A DNA stretch of 64,000 bases, from contig NZ_OY764544.1 of NCBI RefSeq assembly GCF_963668475.1, positions 1,860,001-1,924,000 on the forward strand, given 5' to 3'. The notes under the pieces were generated by a model, which was given only the letters and a program-made list of their open reading frames with translations, did no database searches and was not told the origin of the DNA. Origin of the DNA: an uncultured Methanospirillum sp. GTDB lineage: Archaea; Halobacteriota; Methanomicrobia; Methanomicrobiales; Methanospirillaceae. The position numbers were made by a program, and so were the translations under genes. Every line of letters starts with the position of its first letter. Within the stretch, counting starts at the first letter, position 1. This document shows, piece by piece, positions 36,924-45,812 of the stretch.

Positions 36924-37027
36924 GTATGTGAATAGATCTTTTCACATACCTCACGAAAGGAGTTATATGAAACCCTCCTTTCATATAATGAGATCATAGG
37001 AGTATGTGAAACATTCCTTTCATACAC
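36924..37027. promoter_or_regulatory. Three palindromic operator-like sites at 39-bp spacing
   Basis: Site 1 is GTATGTGAA-N8-TTCACATAC (36924-36949), site 2 TTATATGAAA-N6-TTTCATATAA (36963-36988), and site 3 GTATGTGAAA-N6-TTTCATACAC (37002-37027, imperfect). The dyad centres are 36936.5, 36975.5 and 37014.5, exactly 39 bases apart. They lie 14 to 117 bases before the fic start, where its promoter must be. Confidence 0.85.
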
Positions 37028-37039
37028 TGTCCCGAGAGT

Positions 37040-37568
37040 TGGTATTCATTCCTGGACCCCGCTGGTGGATCGATCTCTCCTCTCCTCGGCGCTTTGTACC
37101 TCAAGCCGCTTGATGACGCTTTCTCTCACCGGGATGGAATCTTGTACCGGGGGTTCATGGATGACGTTGTCGTATTGGCAAAAACCCGGTGGAGACTTCG
37201 TCGTGCAATCCGGCTCGTCCATCAGATTCTCGGTGAACTGAAGATGCAGGTACATAAGAAGAAACGATTCATTGGAACGACCATTCAGGGGTTTGACTTT
37301 CCCCTGGTATATTATCCATCTTTTTCGGAGACTTCGCCCGTCAGGTGAAAGCATACGACGCCTACATGAACGTGCCCGCCGGCTTTACGAGCAGGGAGTA
37401 TCACTATCGAGACTCTGGCAGTACGTATCCAAATGGTGTCAATGGCTCTGGGGCGGTGTATATGGGCGGGTTTCAAGAAAAGGCGGAGTCAGGAAGTACT
37501 GGGTCTGGATAATAATGGCATTAGGTATCAAAAAAGACGCATATATGAGTTCAATACCCGGTCGATGA
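37040..37568 (+). pseudogene. Truncated, frameshifted reverse transcriptase
   Basis: From about 37058 one frame reads GGSISPLLGALYLKPLDD, then the catalytic-site box as FMDD (usually YMDD) in LYRGFMDDVVVLAKTRW, then LRRAIRLVHQILGELKM and FIGTTIQGFDF. This frame stops at 37348. The family sequence goes on in another frame from about 37325 (SGESIRRLHERARRLYEQG, WQYVSKWCQWLWGG, SRKGGVRKYW) to a stop at 37568. The 5' half of the gene is absent. The sequence resembles group II intron-like or orphan mobile reverse transcriptases. It is not functional. Confidence 0.85.
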
Positions 37569-37579
37569 CCGGGTACTGA
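37551..37579. terminator. Hairpin at the end of the reverse transcriptase remnant
   Basis: TACCCGGTC-GAT-GACCGGGTA (37555-37575) is a perfect 9-bp stem that overlaps the stop codon of the remnant. It may be a terminator or the 3' structure of the former mobile element. Confidence 0.6.
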
Positions 37580-37643
37580 AGGCTCAGATATCCGTTATAG
37601 TGGGATGAACGGTTTGTTCAAGCTCCTCCGTCGTGGGTGAGTC

Positions 37644-38843
37644 TCATGTTATTTGACACAAGCGGTCACCACATACTTTCCATGCTTCATTGAATATCGT
37701 TGTGGACGTCGACACAACCGCCACGGTTAACGACACGGCGGTACCGCCGCTATAAATTCCATACGTGCGGAGGTCCCCCGGTGCCATATATTCTGTAATA
37801 GGAGGGCGACCAGGGACCGTCAGCGTTACGTGGAATGTGCTCTCGTAATTGTTGACGACGTAAATATAACCATCCGGGCAAGGGGTTGGGACCACAGTTG
37901 TAACTGTAGTCATAGGAACAGTTGTAGGTACGGTGGTCGCAACAACAGGTGCGGGTGTCTCTCGTGCTACCGGAGGTGTAAACATCGACCCTAATTCAGA
38001 TGGATCATCGAAGTTCTTTTGTACATTTCGAATCTGCCCAAAGACCGTTGTACTGTCTTTCCAACTCCTCACTAAACTCGTTTTGTTCCATGTTCCGCTT
38101 GTCCCATCGCTTGCTGAACCCAGGTAATTCGCGTCCCCGCCATCCCGGGCCTCCAGACTCGATCCTGCGAATATAGTCTTCACCCCGCCTTCAGCATACC
38201 TACGACCTGATGTGAGATCAGGACTGGTGGCTAACCGGTAGTTGAGAGCCGTAGGCACGTCAATCGTCTCGGCAACTGATCGAATCTGGCCTTTGGATGA
38301 GATCTGGGCATTGTTGATATTTACCAGGGCACTCTTTGCGGAGACGATGTTGCAGAATGCCGGGATGATAAACCCGGTATTCTGAGAAAACACACACCGG
38401 ATGTTGCCATCACTGGTTGAATAGTTGCCCGCAACTGAGAGGGTGTACTCCTCTTCACCCACCATGTGTGAACCATTTGTTGATGCGTATGTCAGCACCT
38501 TCTGATTCTCTATATTGAACACGCCCTCCCCCGGATTTTTGGAGTTGAAATCGAAGTTCTTGTTCTCAGAGAGCTTGCCCCCGTTGGTCATGATAGAATC
38601 GATAAATATCGTATCAGAAACAGACTGGCCTTCTCCGGGTATACCGGTCGGAATAGCATTCGGTGATGCGACCACCCAGGACATGGTATTTGTATCCTTG
38701 ACCGTTCCGATCACATCAAGCGTCGTGTCGATACTATAGATCTGGTTTTCAGGGGTCTGGTTTGGCAACCGATCTCCCCCGGTGATCAGAATGATCGACA
38801 GAACGGCGATACAGAGAAATATTATTGCCCGTGTGTATCTCAT
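37644..38843 (-). CDS. Secreted surface protein, cassette B
   Basis: About 399 residues from ATG 38843, chosen because GGAG lies seven bases ahead; an upstream start would put 25 charged residues before the signal peptide (AIIFLCIAVLSIILITGG). Residues up to about 265 are homologous to the cassette A protein (NFDFNSKNPGEGVFNIENQ, IIPAFCNIVSAKSALVNINN, LNYRLATSPD). After that comes a Thr/Val/Pro linker and an extra C-terminal beta-rich domain with cysteines (CPDGYIYVVNNYE, WKVCGDRLCQIT). Function unknown. It follows the TPR gene by about 165 bases. Confidence 0.8.
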   Translation of the reverse strand: MRYTRAIIFLCIAVLSIILITGGDRLPNQTPENQIYSIDTTLDVIGTVKDTNTMSWVVASPNAIPTGIPGEGQSVSDTIFIDSIMTNGGKLSENKNFDFNSKNPGEGVFNIENQKVLTYASTNGSHMVGEEEYTLSVAGNYSTSDGNIRCVFSQNTGFIIPAFCNIVSAKSALVNINNAQISSKGQIRSVAETIDVPTALNYRLATSPDLTSGRRYAEGGVKTIFAGSSLEARDGGDANYLGSASDGTSGTWNKTSLVRSWKDSTTVFGQIRNVQKNFDDPSELGSMFTPPVARETPAPVVATTVPTTVPMTTVTTVVPTPCPDGYIYVVNNYESTFHVTLTVPGRPPITEYMAPGDLRTYGIYSGGTAVSLTVAVVSTSTTIFNEAWKVCGDRLCQIT

Positions 38844-39009
38844 GCCATACTCCTTTTCGTACCTGTTTTCCGGGGCGATACACTCGTGGCCAGTAGCCCT
38901 GCCCGAATCCCGGTGCATTCTCCGTCCGGTTCCCGGGTTCCAGATGTCGGATCTCCATTCTCTGCCAGAACAATGCCTCTACAAACCGGGAGTAATCCAG
39001 AGACCTTCA

Positions 39010-39771
39010 TCACACAACACCCATCCCCTCAAGTTTCTTGAGGTACCGGGCCGCCTTGGTCTTACCCTGGGGATCATGGCTTATCGCGGTCTCAAAGGCA
39101 GACTTTGCCTCTGCGTACCGGTTCTGTGCAATCCTGATCACCCCGAGATTGGTGTACGCCATGGCAGCACCGGACGGATCGGCCTCGATCGCATTCAGAA
39201 ATGCCATCTCTGCCGCGGTGATATCATTCTTCATGAACTTGACACCCCCGATACCGGTGTACATATCCACAGCAACCTGACCTTTTGCATCCCCCTCAGC
39301 AAACTCAAATGCGGCAATCGCTTCATCAAACCTGCCGCTGCCGGCTAGCAGTGTTCCTTTCTTGACGTTCGCCTCTGCAGTCAAATCCTTATCACCCGAA
39401 TCAGACACCCTGCCATAACTCGTCAGTGCCTCCTCCGGCCTGCCAAGCTTCTCCAGGGCAACACCGAGATTGATCCAGCCACGACCGTATCCGGGATCGA
39501 GATCAACTGCCTTCTGATAACTCCCGGCTGCCAGATCAGGCTTGCCAAGTGCCATGTAACAGGTACCGATATTATTCAGCACCGGAGCCTGTGCAGGTCC
39601 TGTTGTCTCACCGAGTTCTTTCTCAAACGCAGCAAGTGCCCCGGCATAATCACCGGATGAGAACAGATCGGTACCGGCACCTTCAGCACGGGGTATCACA
39701 ACCAGAGCTGTTCCCACAACCACCAGGAGAAAGAGAAGCCATATCTTCCACCTGGACCACATCCTCTTCAT
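39010..39771 (-). CDS. Exported TPR protein, cassette B
   Basis: A 253-residue paralogue of the cassette A TPR protein, with a signal/anchor (IWLLFLLVVVGTALVV) and about five TPR units (LFSSGDYAGALAAFEKELG, GTCYMALGKPDLAAGSYQKA, NRYAEAKSAFETAISHDPQG). It ends KLEGMGVV. It is divergent to the second wHTH-PAS gene. A perfect 7-bp dyad, CACCCGG-GTCT-CCGGGTG at 39773-39790, touches its start codon and could be an operator or leader hairpin. Confidence 0.88.
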   Translation of the reverse strand: MKRMWSRWKIWLLFLLVVVGTALVVIPRAEGAGTDLFSSGDYAGALAAFEKELGETTGPAQAPVLNNIGTCYMALGKPDLAAGSYQKAVDLDPGYGRGWINLGVALEKLGRPEEALTSYGRVSDSGDKDLTAEANVKKGTLLAGSGRFDEAIAAFEFAEGDAKGQVAVDMYTGIGGVKFMKNDITAAEMAFLNAIEADPSGAAMAYTNLGVIRIAQNRYAEAKSAFETAISHDPQGKTKAARYLKKLEGMGVV

Positions 39772-40320
39772 ACACCCGGGTCTCCGGGTGCAAAGGCATA
39801 AAGGTTGAGGAGAAAAATCCGGAACCCCGTCTGCAAATCCTGCATATTTTAAATATTATTTGTAAAGTATAAATCCAGAAATCAATCAAAATAGTAAAAA
39901 ACAAATCAATGTGCAGGATAGATGCAAAAATAAAAAATTAAAATTAGTTAATAGATGAAAAAATTAAGAAATCCACCATATGAAGAAGAATTATGCAATA
40001 TCCTGCACATATTGACATTTAGAAAATGAGGTAACAAGAGTCATTAGTGAATTCAATCACAAAATTATTAGACCTGAAGAGCACAATAGAGAAAATATCT
40101 GATATGTGCAGGACAATGAATGACACCAGGGATGACAGGGAGGAATTTCAACCCCGCGGGCCCGGATTCTGGAACCCGGCTGAAAGTGCAGGATTAAGGT
40201 TTTTCCTGCATCTGCACAGGCCCTTAAGAGCCCCGTAAAACCGGATATTAACTCAAACGCGGCATTGAATTCGATGTCACTGAACCGAGCGACGCTGCAC
40301 AAAATTACCGAAGAAAAGAA
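39772..40320. promoter_or_regulatory. Divergent control region of cassette B with a repeated heptamer
   Basis: TGCAGGA or its complement TCCTGCA occurs six times: 39838, 39912, 40001, 40107, 40187 and 40204 (start positions). The last two face each other across 10 bases. About 0.07 copies would be expected by chance. The region separates the TPR gene from the wHTH-PAS regulator, so these are good candidates for the regulator's sites. No gene is seen. Confidence 0.75.
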
Positions 40321-41862
40321 ATGATCATCACACAACAGAACCGGGAGACGGTCATCCAGACATTTCGTGAGTACCCTGCAGGCCTCTCGATATCAGACCT
40401 CTCACTAAAAAGCGGGATCAATCGCAACAAATGCTCTCAGATCTGTAGCGATTATCACAAAAGTGACATACTCGGGCTTATTCAGAAGAGTTCATACAAG
40501 ATCTATTTTCTCAAACATCAGTCAGTCCTTACCCAGATCGTCGACTCCATCAGTGGACCGGTACTGGTTGTAAACGAATCATTCGCTGTCATTGCAATAA
40601 ACAAAGAGTATGTCAGATCATTCGGGATACACCCAGATGAGATCCTTGGCAGATCAGCAGAAGAACTGCTCGTCTCCCTCTACCCTGATCTCATACAGGT
40701 GATCAAAGAACAGACAGGGCCCGGAATGAGTGGGAAAACCGCCACATTCCCGGATGAAACCGGAGCACCACGCTGCAAAACCCTTACCATTGCACTGAAC
40801 GAGAGCCAGTTCTGCATCATCATCCTGCAGACACAAGCCCCGTTGCAGGGTGAGAACGATACCCAGATCTCCACTGCAGAGAGCAGGTTTACAGCAGCAG
40901 TCCCGGGACTCATGGCAGCAGAGACCTGGCCACATGCACTCGGGCAGATCACTCGATTACTCCATGAAACCTTATCAGATGCCCTGATCTTCACCCTGCT
41001 CATCGAGGAGCCACTCAGAACATGTATGATCCACACCCTCGCCAGCCCTGCAGGGTGGACAGAGCCGGAGATATCAGGAGTCCCCATTCCCATGACCGGC
41101 ATCGAGATCCTCCAGTACAAGACCAGAGAACCGACAACATACTACACCGGCACACCTGAATCACTCTCGAGCACCCCGCTTCCAAAACCTCTCAAGACCC
41201 TGTGCCAGGAGAGGGGAATCTCCTCAATATCTCTGCTCGGAATCAGCAGTAACGGAAACAGTACCACAGTATTCGGGATAGGAACTGAGGACAGCAGTGT
41301 CTCAATTGAACATGTGAGACTTCTTCAATCACTCTCCGGGTACCTGAACCTGCTCTGCACACTCTATCATCGTGCATCTGATATGCAGAATATGAAAACC
41401 GAATATCAGAAACATTACAGTGAGATCTATGCACTCCTTACCGAAAAGACACAGGAGAATGCTGCTCTTATCACCGGGACACAGCACCTCATATCAGTCC
41501 TTGAAACTGTCCTTGACTCCATGAAGATCTCCCTCATTTCTGTCAACAGACAGGGAGCCCTGATCACTGCAAACAAGACCGCATCAACGGTATACTCAAT
41601 ACCAGGACAGGACCTTGTAGATCGTGTGTCGATCACAAACGTGCTCTCTCCTGAACTCGCAGCATCACTTCTGGCCCTCATACCTGACCAGACCGGCCAT
41701 TCTCCCGCTACAGCTGCTTCAGATATTGAAGAACAGCAGACCGGCAGAACTCACTGGTACCTGATACCCTCACACGGAACACAACAGGAAACCACATATC
41801 TGTATGTCGGGGAGAAGCATCCGGCTCATCTCATCAAGTACCTCAAATCAATAAACCGATAA
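40321..41862 (+). CDS. wHTH-PAS regulator, cassette B
   Basis: A 513-residue paralogue of the 24329-25903 protein. It has a wHTH at 1-65 (GLSISDLSLKSGINRNKCSQ, SSYKIYFLK), a PAS domain at about 75-170, a GAF-like central region, then a coiled coil and a second PAS (about 385-500, MKISLISVNRQGALITANKT). Like its paralogue it lacks receiver and kinase domains. The shared EIYxLL-xKTxE segment before the last PAS marks the family. It ends 21 bases before the convergent 7TM sensor. Confidence 0.85.
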   Translation: MIITQQNRETVIQTFREYPAGLSISDLSLKSGINRNKCSQICSDYHKSDILGLIQKSSYKIYFLKHQSVLTQIVDSISGPVLVVNESFAVIAINKEYVRSFGIHPDEILGRSAEELLVSLYPDLIQVIKEQTGPGMSGKTATFPDETGAPRCKTLTIALNESQFCIIILQTQAPLQGENDTQISTAESRFTAAVPGLMAAETWPHALGQITRLLHETLSDALIFTLLIEEPLRTCMIHTLASPAGWTEPEISGVPIPMTGIEILQYKTREPTTYYTGTPESLSSTPLPKPLKTLCQERGISSISLLGISSNGNSTTVFGIGTEDSSVSIEHVRLLQSLSGYLNLLCTLYHRASDMQNMKTEYQKHYSEIYALLTEKTQENAALITGTQHLISVLETVLDSMKISLISVNRQGALITANKTASTVYSIPGQDLVDRVSITNVLSPELAASLLALIPDQTGHSPATAASDIEEQQTGRTHWYLIPSHGTQQETTYLYVGEKHPAHLIKYLKSINR

Positions 41863-41883
41863 GGGGGAGGCATAGATAGCAGT

Positions 41884-43548
41884 TCAGATCGTATCAAAAC
41901 TGCCGGTCTTCCCATCGCGTTGTGCAGGAGCAGAACTGAGATTCTGTGTAGCCATCTGAACAATCTCTTCAAGTGAGTGCTGATGTTCTGCTCCATTACC
42001 TGCCTGGTCTCTCCTGCTGATCTGAGAGACCTGGTTCCAGAGATAGATGTCACTCGCAACAATCCGGTTCAGAACCTCGTTGTCCTGACGTACCTCCATC
42101 ATGGCGGCAGCCACATGGGAGATATCCCTGATACACGCCTCAACCAGAACCTGGTCGTCATATAACAGCCTGCTGAGTCTGACTTCGGTCTCAACAGGTG
42201 CATCACTGGCAAGAAACGTCCAGGGAAAATCGATCAGATCTCCTGCAGCTGCCCGTGAGATCTGATACTTGAGTTTATCAGGCACATCAGACTGACGACC
42301 CTGCACCGGGGCAGACAGCAGGCAGGGGTCAAGACCTATGATATCAGATCTCTTCTTTTCAAAAAACTGCAATGCTACCTGATTACAATCACTGATCACC
42401 CCGTTTGCAACAATCAGGATCGCATCGCGATGTGAGTTGAAGAACTCCCGGTACAGCAGCTCATGCCGCTTCTTCTCCTTCTCAACCATAAGCCTTGAAT
42501 TCGCTTCTGATACCTGCTTTTCCAGGAGAATGTTATGGGTGATATCAGTGATCATGAGAAGGTACACCTCTTCTGCACCGACATTCCCATGATCATACTG
42601 GACAGATATCCGGTACCACCGGGTCTCATCATCGGTCAGGACTGAAATGGGAGATGCATTCCGGAGAAGATCCGGGCTCGTGAGCATCCCGGTGAACCCT
42701 TCTGGAAAGACTGCCACTTCTGATGGTTGTTTTCCAAATACCTCGGCAAGATTTGTATGCAGGATCTGTTCTGCAGTCTCATTCATGTCAATGATCTGAC
42801 ACCGGTTGTTGAGGACGACAAGACCTGATTCAACAACGCCAAAAAACCGCTCTCGAAATACCGGAGAGAACGTGAGCAGATCAAAATAGAGCATCCCGAA
42901 CCCGAATATAAGTCCACAGATTCCAAAATGTATACCAACCGGATTAAACCCGGGAAACAACTTGCTGTCAAAAAATGTGACAAGCAGAACAACCAGGCAG
43001 GATGTTCCGACAAGGATCAGGATCTGGTACCTGAACTGATCAGAAACATTCCTGTACTTCTGAATCAGAAGACCAATTCCTGCCAGATACAGAATACAGC
43101 ATTTCGCCAGCGCTGACATCCCGAATATCCACAAAAAGGTATCAAGTAGTGGAATACCTGAACTATAGGAGTAAACCCGGATCATCTGAAACACGATGTT
43201 CCCGATGATCGTATAAGAGAGGAGGAATGCAATGATCGGCCTCGTCAGATACTTCGACTTTCCTGCATAGAGCAGGCAGAAGAAGAACCAGATGGTCGTG
43301 ACAAGGTGACCACAGAAGTTGGTCAGGAGATTTAATACCGGAGAGACAGGATATGGTCCGAGTTCTGGATAGATCTCTCCCATATTTTCAAGGCCCAGAA
43401 GGAGGCAGATGATCGAGAGCAGAAAGAGGATCATCCAGAAGTAGTACTGCCCGAGGATCGTTTTCCGCCGGTATACCTGAAGCGAAAGGTACAGGAGGAT
43501 GATACTGCATTCAAGTGTAAATAATACCAGAAATGCAGCAACGGTCAT
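41884..43548 (-). CDS. 7TM-PAS membrane sensor without output domain, cassette B
   Basis: A 554-residue paralogue of the 25923-27575 protein: seven N-terminal membrane segments (about 5-225), a PAS with VVESGLVVLNNRCQIIDMNE, and a second PAS with ILIVANGVISDCNQVALQFF. FGKQPSEVAVFPEGF matches FGRHPSEIPSLNP in copy A. The C-terminal tail has no kinase core. Convergence with the wHTH-PAS gene is conserved in both copies, which argues that the two proteins work together. Confidence 0.85.
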   Translation of the reverse strand: MTVAAFLVLFTLECSIILLYLSLQVYRRKTILGQYYFWMILFLLSIICLLLGLENMGEIYPELGPYPVSPVLNLLTNFCGHLVTTIWFFFCLLYAGKSKYLTRPIIAFLLSYTIIGNIVFQMIRVYSYSSGIPLLDTFLWIFGMSALAKCCILYLAGIGLLIQKYRNVSDQFRYQILILVGTSCLVVLLVTFFDSKLFPGFNPVGIHFGICGLIFGFGMLYFDLLTFSPVFRERFFGVVESGLVVLNNRCQIIDMNETAEQILHTNLAEVFGKQPSEVAVFPEGFTGMLTSPDLLRNASPISVLTDDETRWYRISVQYDHGNVGAEEVYLLMITDITHNILLEKQVSEANSRLMVEKEKKRHELLYREFFNSHRDAILIVANGVISDCNQVALQFFEKKRSDIIGLDPCLLSAPVQGRQSDVPDKLKYQISRAAAGDLIDFPWTFLASDAPVETEVRLSRLLYDDQVLVEACIRDISHVAAAMMEVRQDNEVLNRIVASDIYLWNQVSQISRRDQAGNGAEHQHSLEEIVQMATQNLSSAPAQRDGKTGSFDTI

Positions 43549-43730
43549 ATGATATACATTACCTGGGTATTAGGGTTTGAATGTTGCGAAAGCATGGGAG
43601 ATAATCTCTCCGAACATCATGTGTGATCAGAATGTACCACCAGACGTGTGATAATAACCCATCCTGCAAAAAAATATACTGAAGACCAGGTATCAGGATA
43701 TCGATGAAGATCTCTGATCCCGATCTGTTC

Positions 43731-44399
43731 TTACTTCATCCAGCCCATGTCCACATACCAGTCATACTCATGGGCAAACCGATCTTTGTTAAACTTTACC
43801 AGTTGACAGAAGTAATCCCGGGTCTGTTCATGTATTGCATCCTGTTCAGGGTATGAATGCTCTCCCCTGATAGACTGGGCCAGTTTCTTTCCAAGCTCAA
43901 CTGCCTGTTTCTTTGCGGGTTCAAGTGCCGACGGATCCCTGCCGATAGCAACTCCCACCCCACCGACAGTAGTTGCGCCGAGTGTTGTCAGGACGCTGTT
44001 CATGTACCCGACAACATCCATCTCGTGGGCACCACCTGCTGTGCAGACCGAACACCCATATTTTTTGTAAAACATCTGGCAATGGATTGCATCAGCCATC
44101 CGGTCAAACATTGCTTTCATCGGGGCAGTGACCGAGTTGATGTAATTGGGTGAGCCAAAAACAATCCCATCTGCATCCATCATCTTATCAAACAGGTCTG
44201 AGAAATCATCAAGAAGAGGGCATTCACCCTTGGCATAGCAGAGTCCGCAGTCGTTGCAGTACAGGATCTTATATTCGTACAGGTCAAGGGATTCGATTTC
44301 AGCCCCTTCTGCCTTCGCCCCCTCGAGTACTGCATCAACGAGTGTAAGTGTTCTGCTCTCCTTGCCCTTTGGACTTGCATTAATTCCGATAATTTTCAT
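43731..44399 (-). CDS. Iron-sulfur flavoprotein-like FMN reductase
   Basis: A 222-residue flavodoxin-fold protein starting MKIIGINASPKGKESRTL (phosphate-binding loop). The cysteine cluster CNDCGLCYAKGEC matches the compact Isf [4Fe-4S] motif, and GSPNYINSVTAPMKAMFDR is the FMN-side loop. Extra cysteines follow in CSVCTAGGAHE. It probably moves electrons from ferredoxin to an oxidised substrate. It shares a divergent 219-bp intergenic region with the nitroreductase gene; a role in oxidative stress defence is likely. Confidence 0.85.
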   Translation of the reverse strand: MKIIGINASPKGKESRTLTLVDAVLEGAKAEGAEIESLDLYEYKILYCNDCGLCYAKGECPLLDDFSDLFDKMMDADGIVFGSPNYINSVTAPMKAMFDRMADAIHCQMFYKKYGCSVCTAGGAHEMDVVGYMNSVLTTLGATTVGGVGVAIGRDPSALEPAKKQAVELGKKLAQSIRGEHSYPEQDAIHEQTRDYFCQLVKFNKDRFAHEYDWYVDMGWMK

Positions 44400-44618
44400 G
44401 ATATACCAGGCAGAGGATCAGCTGTTTCAGCAGAAAAAGGATCTGATGCAGCGATCTGATCCTGATAAAGACAGGTCCCCATTCAAACGAATGATAATAC
44501 CGAAAGCCCTGGAATACAGGTGAGTTATTGTACCGCGGTACACAAGAGCCATGATGAGAAACTGTCCATCATATATCCAATACTACCTAACAGGAAGTAA
44601 CGCCATATCGCCACCAGA

Positions 44619-45224
44619 ATGGATAGTAACATGGACATCATTGACGTAATAAAAAGCCGCAGGTCGGTTCGCAAATACCGCTCTGACCCGGTAAGAAGAG
44701 AGGATATCATAACCATCCTTGAGGCTGCTCATTCTGCTCCTTCAGCGATGAATCATAAACCCTGGGAGTTCCTGGTCATCACAGGTGAGAAGATCCTGAA
44801 GATGGGTGAGAACTTTTTACCCATAGTTGAACAGTTTGCCGCAGGCTGGAAGTCATCCAATGTCCAGGGCTCCATCTCCCGTGATGAGTTCCTCACATTT
44901 GCACGATATTACGGGGGTGCTCCGGTAGTAATCGTGATACTCTTTGAGAAACAGAGTCTCCCAAATTTCCAGAAAGCATACCTTGAGAGTGCATCTGCAG
45001 CCATGGAGAACCTGCTTCTTGCCGCTACAGTACGGGGTCTTGGAACCTGCTGGATGACCGGACCACTCGCTGATGAAGAATCGCTTCGTAGAATCATCGA
45101 GATTCCTGACACAAAAGAGATCGTAGCGGTCACTCCGGTAGGATATCCGTTGGAGACACCGGGGCATGTTCCTGACCAGTACTCAGGGGGAGATCTTGAG
45201 AGTAAGATCAGATGGATTGAATAG
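44619..45224 (+). CDS. Nitroreductase family FMN protein
   Basis: A 201-residue nitroreductase with typical blocks: IIDVIKSRRSVRKYRSDPV, AAHSAPSAMNHKPWEFLVI, ESASAAMENLLLAATVRGLG and VAVTPVGYPLE. It would bind FMN as a dimer and reduce nitro or quinone compounds. A second in-frame ATG four codons in is an equal candidate start. No ribosome binding site is clear. It is divergent to the Fe-S flavoprotein gene. Confidence 0.9.
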   Translation: MDSNMDIIDVIKSRRSVRKYRSDPVRREDIITILEAAHSAPSAMNHKPWEFLVITGEKILKMGENFLPIVEQFAAGWKSSNVQGSISRDEFLTFARYYGGAPVVIVILFEKQSLPNFQKAYLESASAAMENLLLAATVRGLGTCWMTGPLADEESLRRIIEIPDTKEIVAVTPVGYPLETPGHVPDQYSGGDLESKIRWIE

Positions 45225-45359
45225 GCGTAGATGTTTCATAGAAATATCCCGTGATTGGTTAACGGGAAAATTTTAGTCGCTTATTTCATGTCAAAATAGA
45301 TCCACAGAATATAATCACATTGCACCTAAAAGAAGATCTAAGAAGGTGAAGCTGATTTT

Positions 45360-45812
45360 TCAACCTTCTGACAACGCTTCCTTAATCTTTGATGCCACGT
45401 CTCCATGAAGTGGTCCCTGCAGAAGAATTACATACGGACCGTGAGTGAGGATAACCCCGTTCGGTCTTCCCCGGGTCTGTGAATTAAACCCTCGAATCGC
45501 TGCATCCCGGGTCTCTTCTGACTCGAACTTCTGAACATGGATAATGATGTCAGGACTCTGATCAACAGCCTTGCAGTCTGCTGATATGACATATGTCTTC
45601 CCGCCAAGTGCTCCGGGAACATCCCAGGAGTTGTCCTTCTCACTGCAGAGCCCTATCCCGGCACGGACCATGGCATCCTTAATCTTCTCAATAGAGGTCT
45701 CTTTAGTGAACGGGCCGGGAGGCTCATGTGAAAGGAGAATCCATCCGAAGGGAAGCAGGATTATCAGGACTACCAGGATTACGGCCCCTATCTCCATCGT
45801 TTTTTGATCCAT
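45360..45812 (-). CDS. Small membrane-anchored protein of the decarboxylase operon
   Basis: A 150-residue protein with one N-terminal membrane segment (IGAVILVVLIILLPFGWILL) and a soluble domain of about 120 residues containing two cysteines. The fold is unknown; the domain alternates predicted strands and helices (KTYVISADCKAVDQSPDIII). It starts within the stop codon of the antiporter gene (TAATG), so it is translationally coupled. A regulatory or sensing role for the transporter is possible but unproven. Confidence 0.75.
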   Translation of the reverse strand: MDQKTMEIGAVILVVLIILLPFGWILLSHEPPGPFTKETSIEKIKDAMVRAGIGLCSEKDNSWDVPGALGGKTYVISADCKAVDQSPDIIIHVQKFESEETRDAAIRGFNSQTRGRPNGVILTHGPYVILLQGPLHGDVASKIKEALSEG

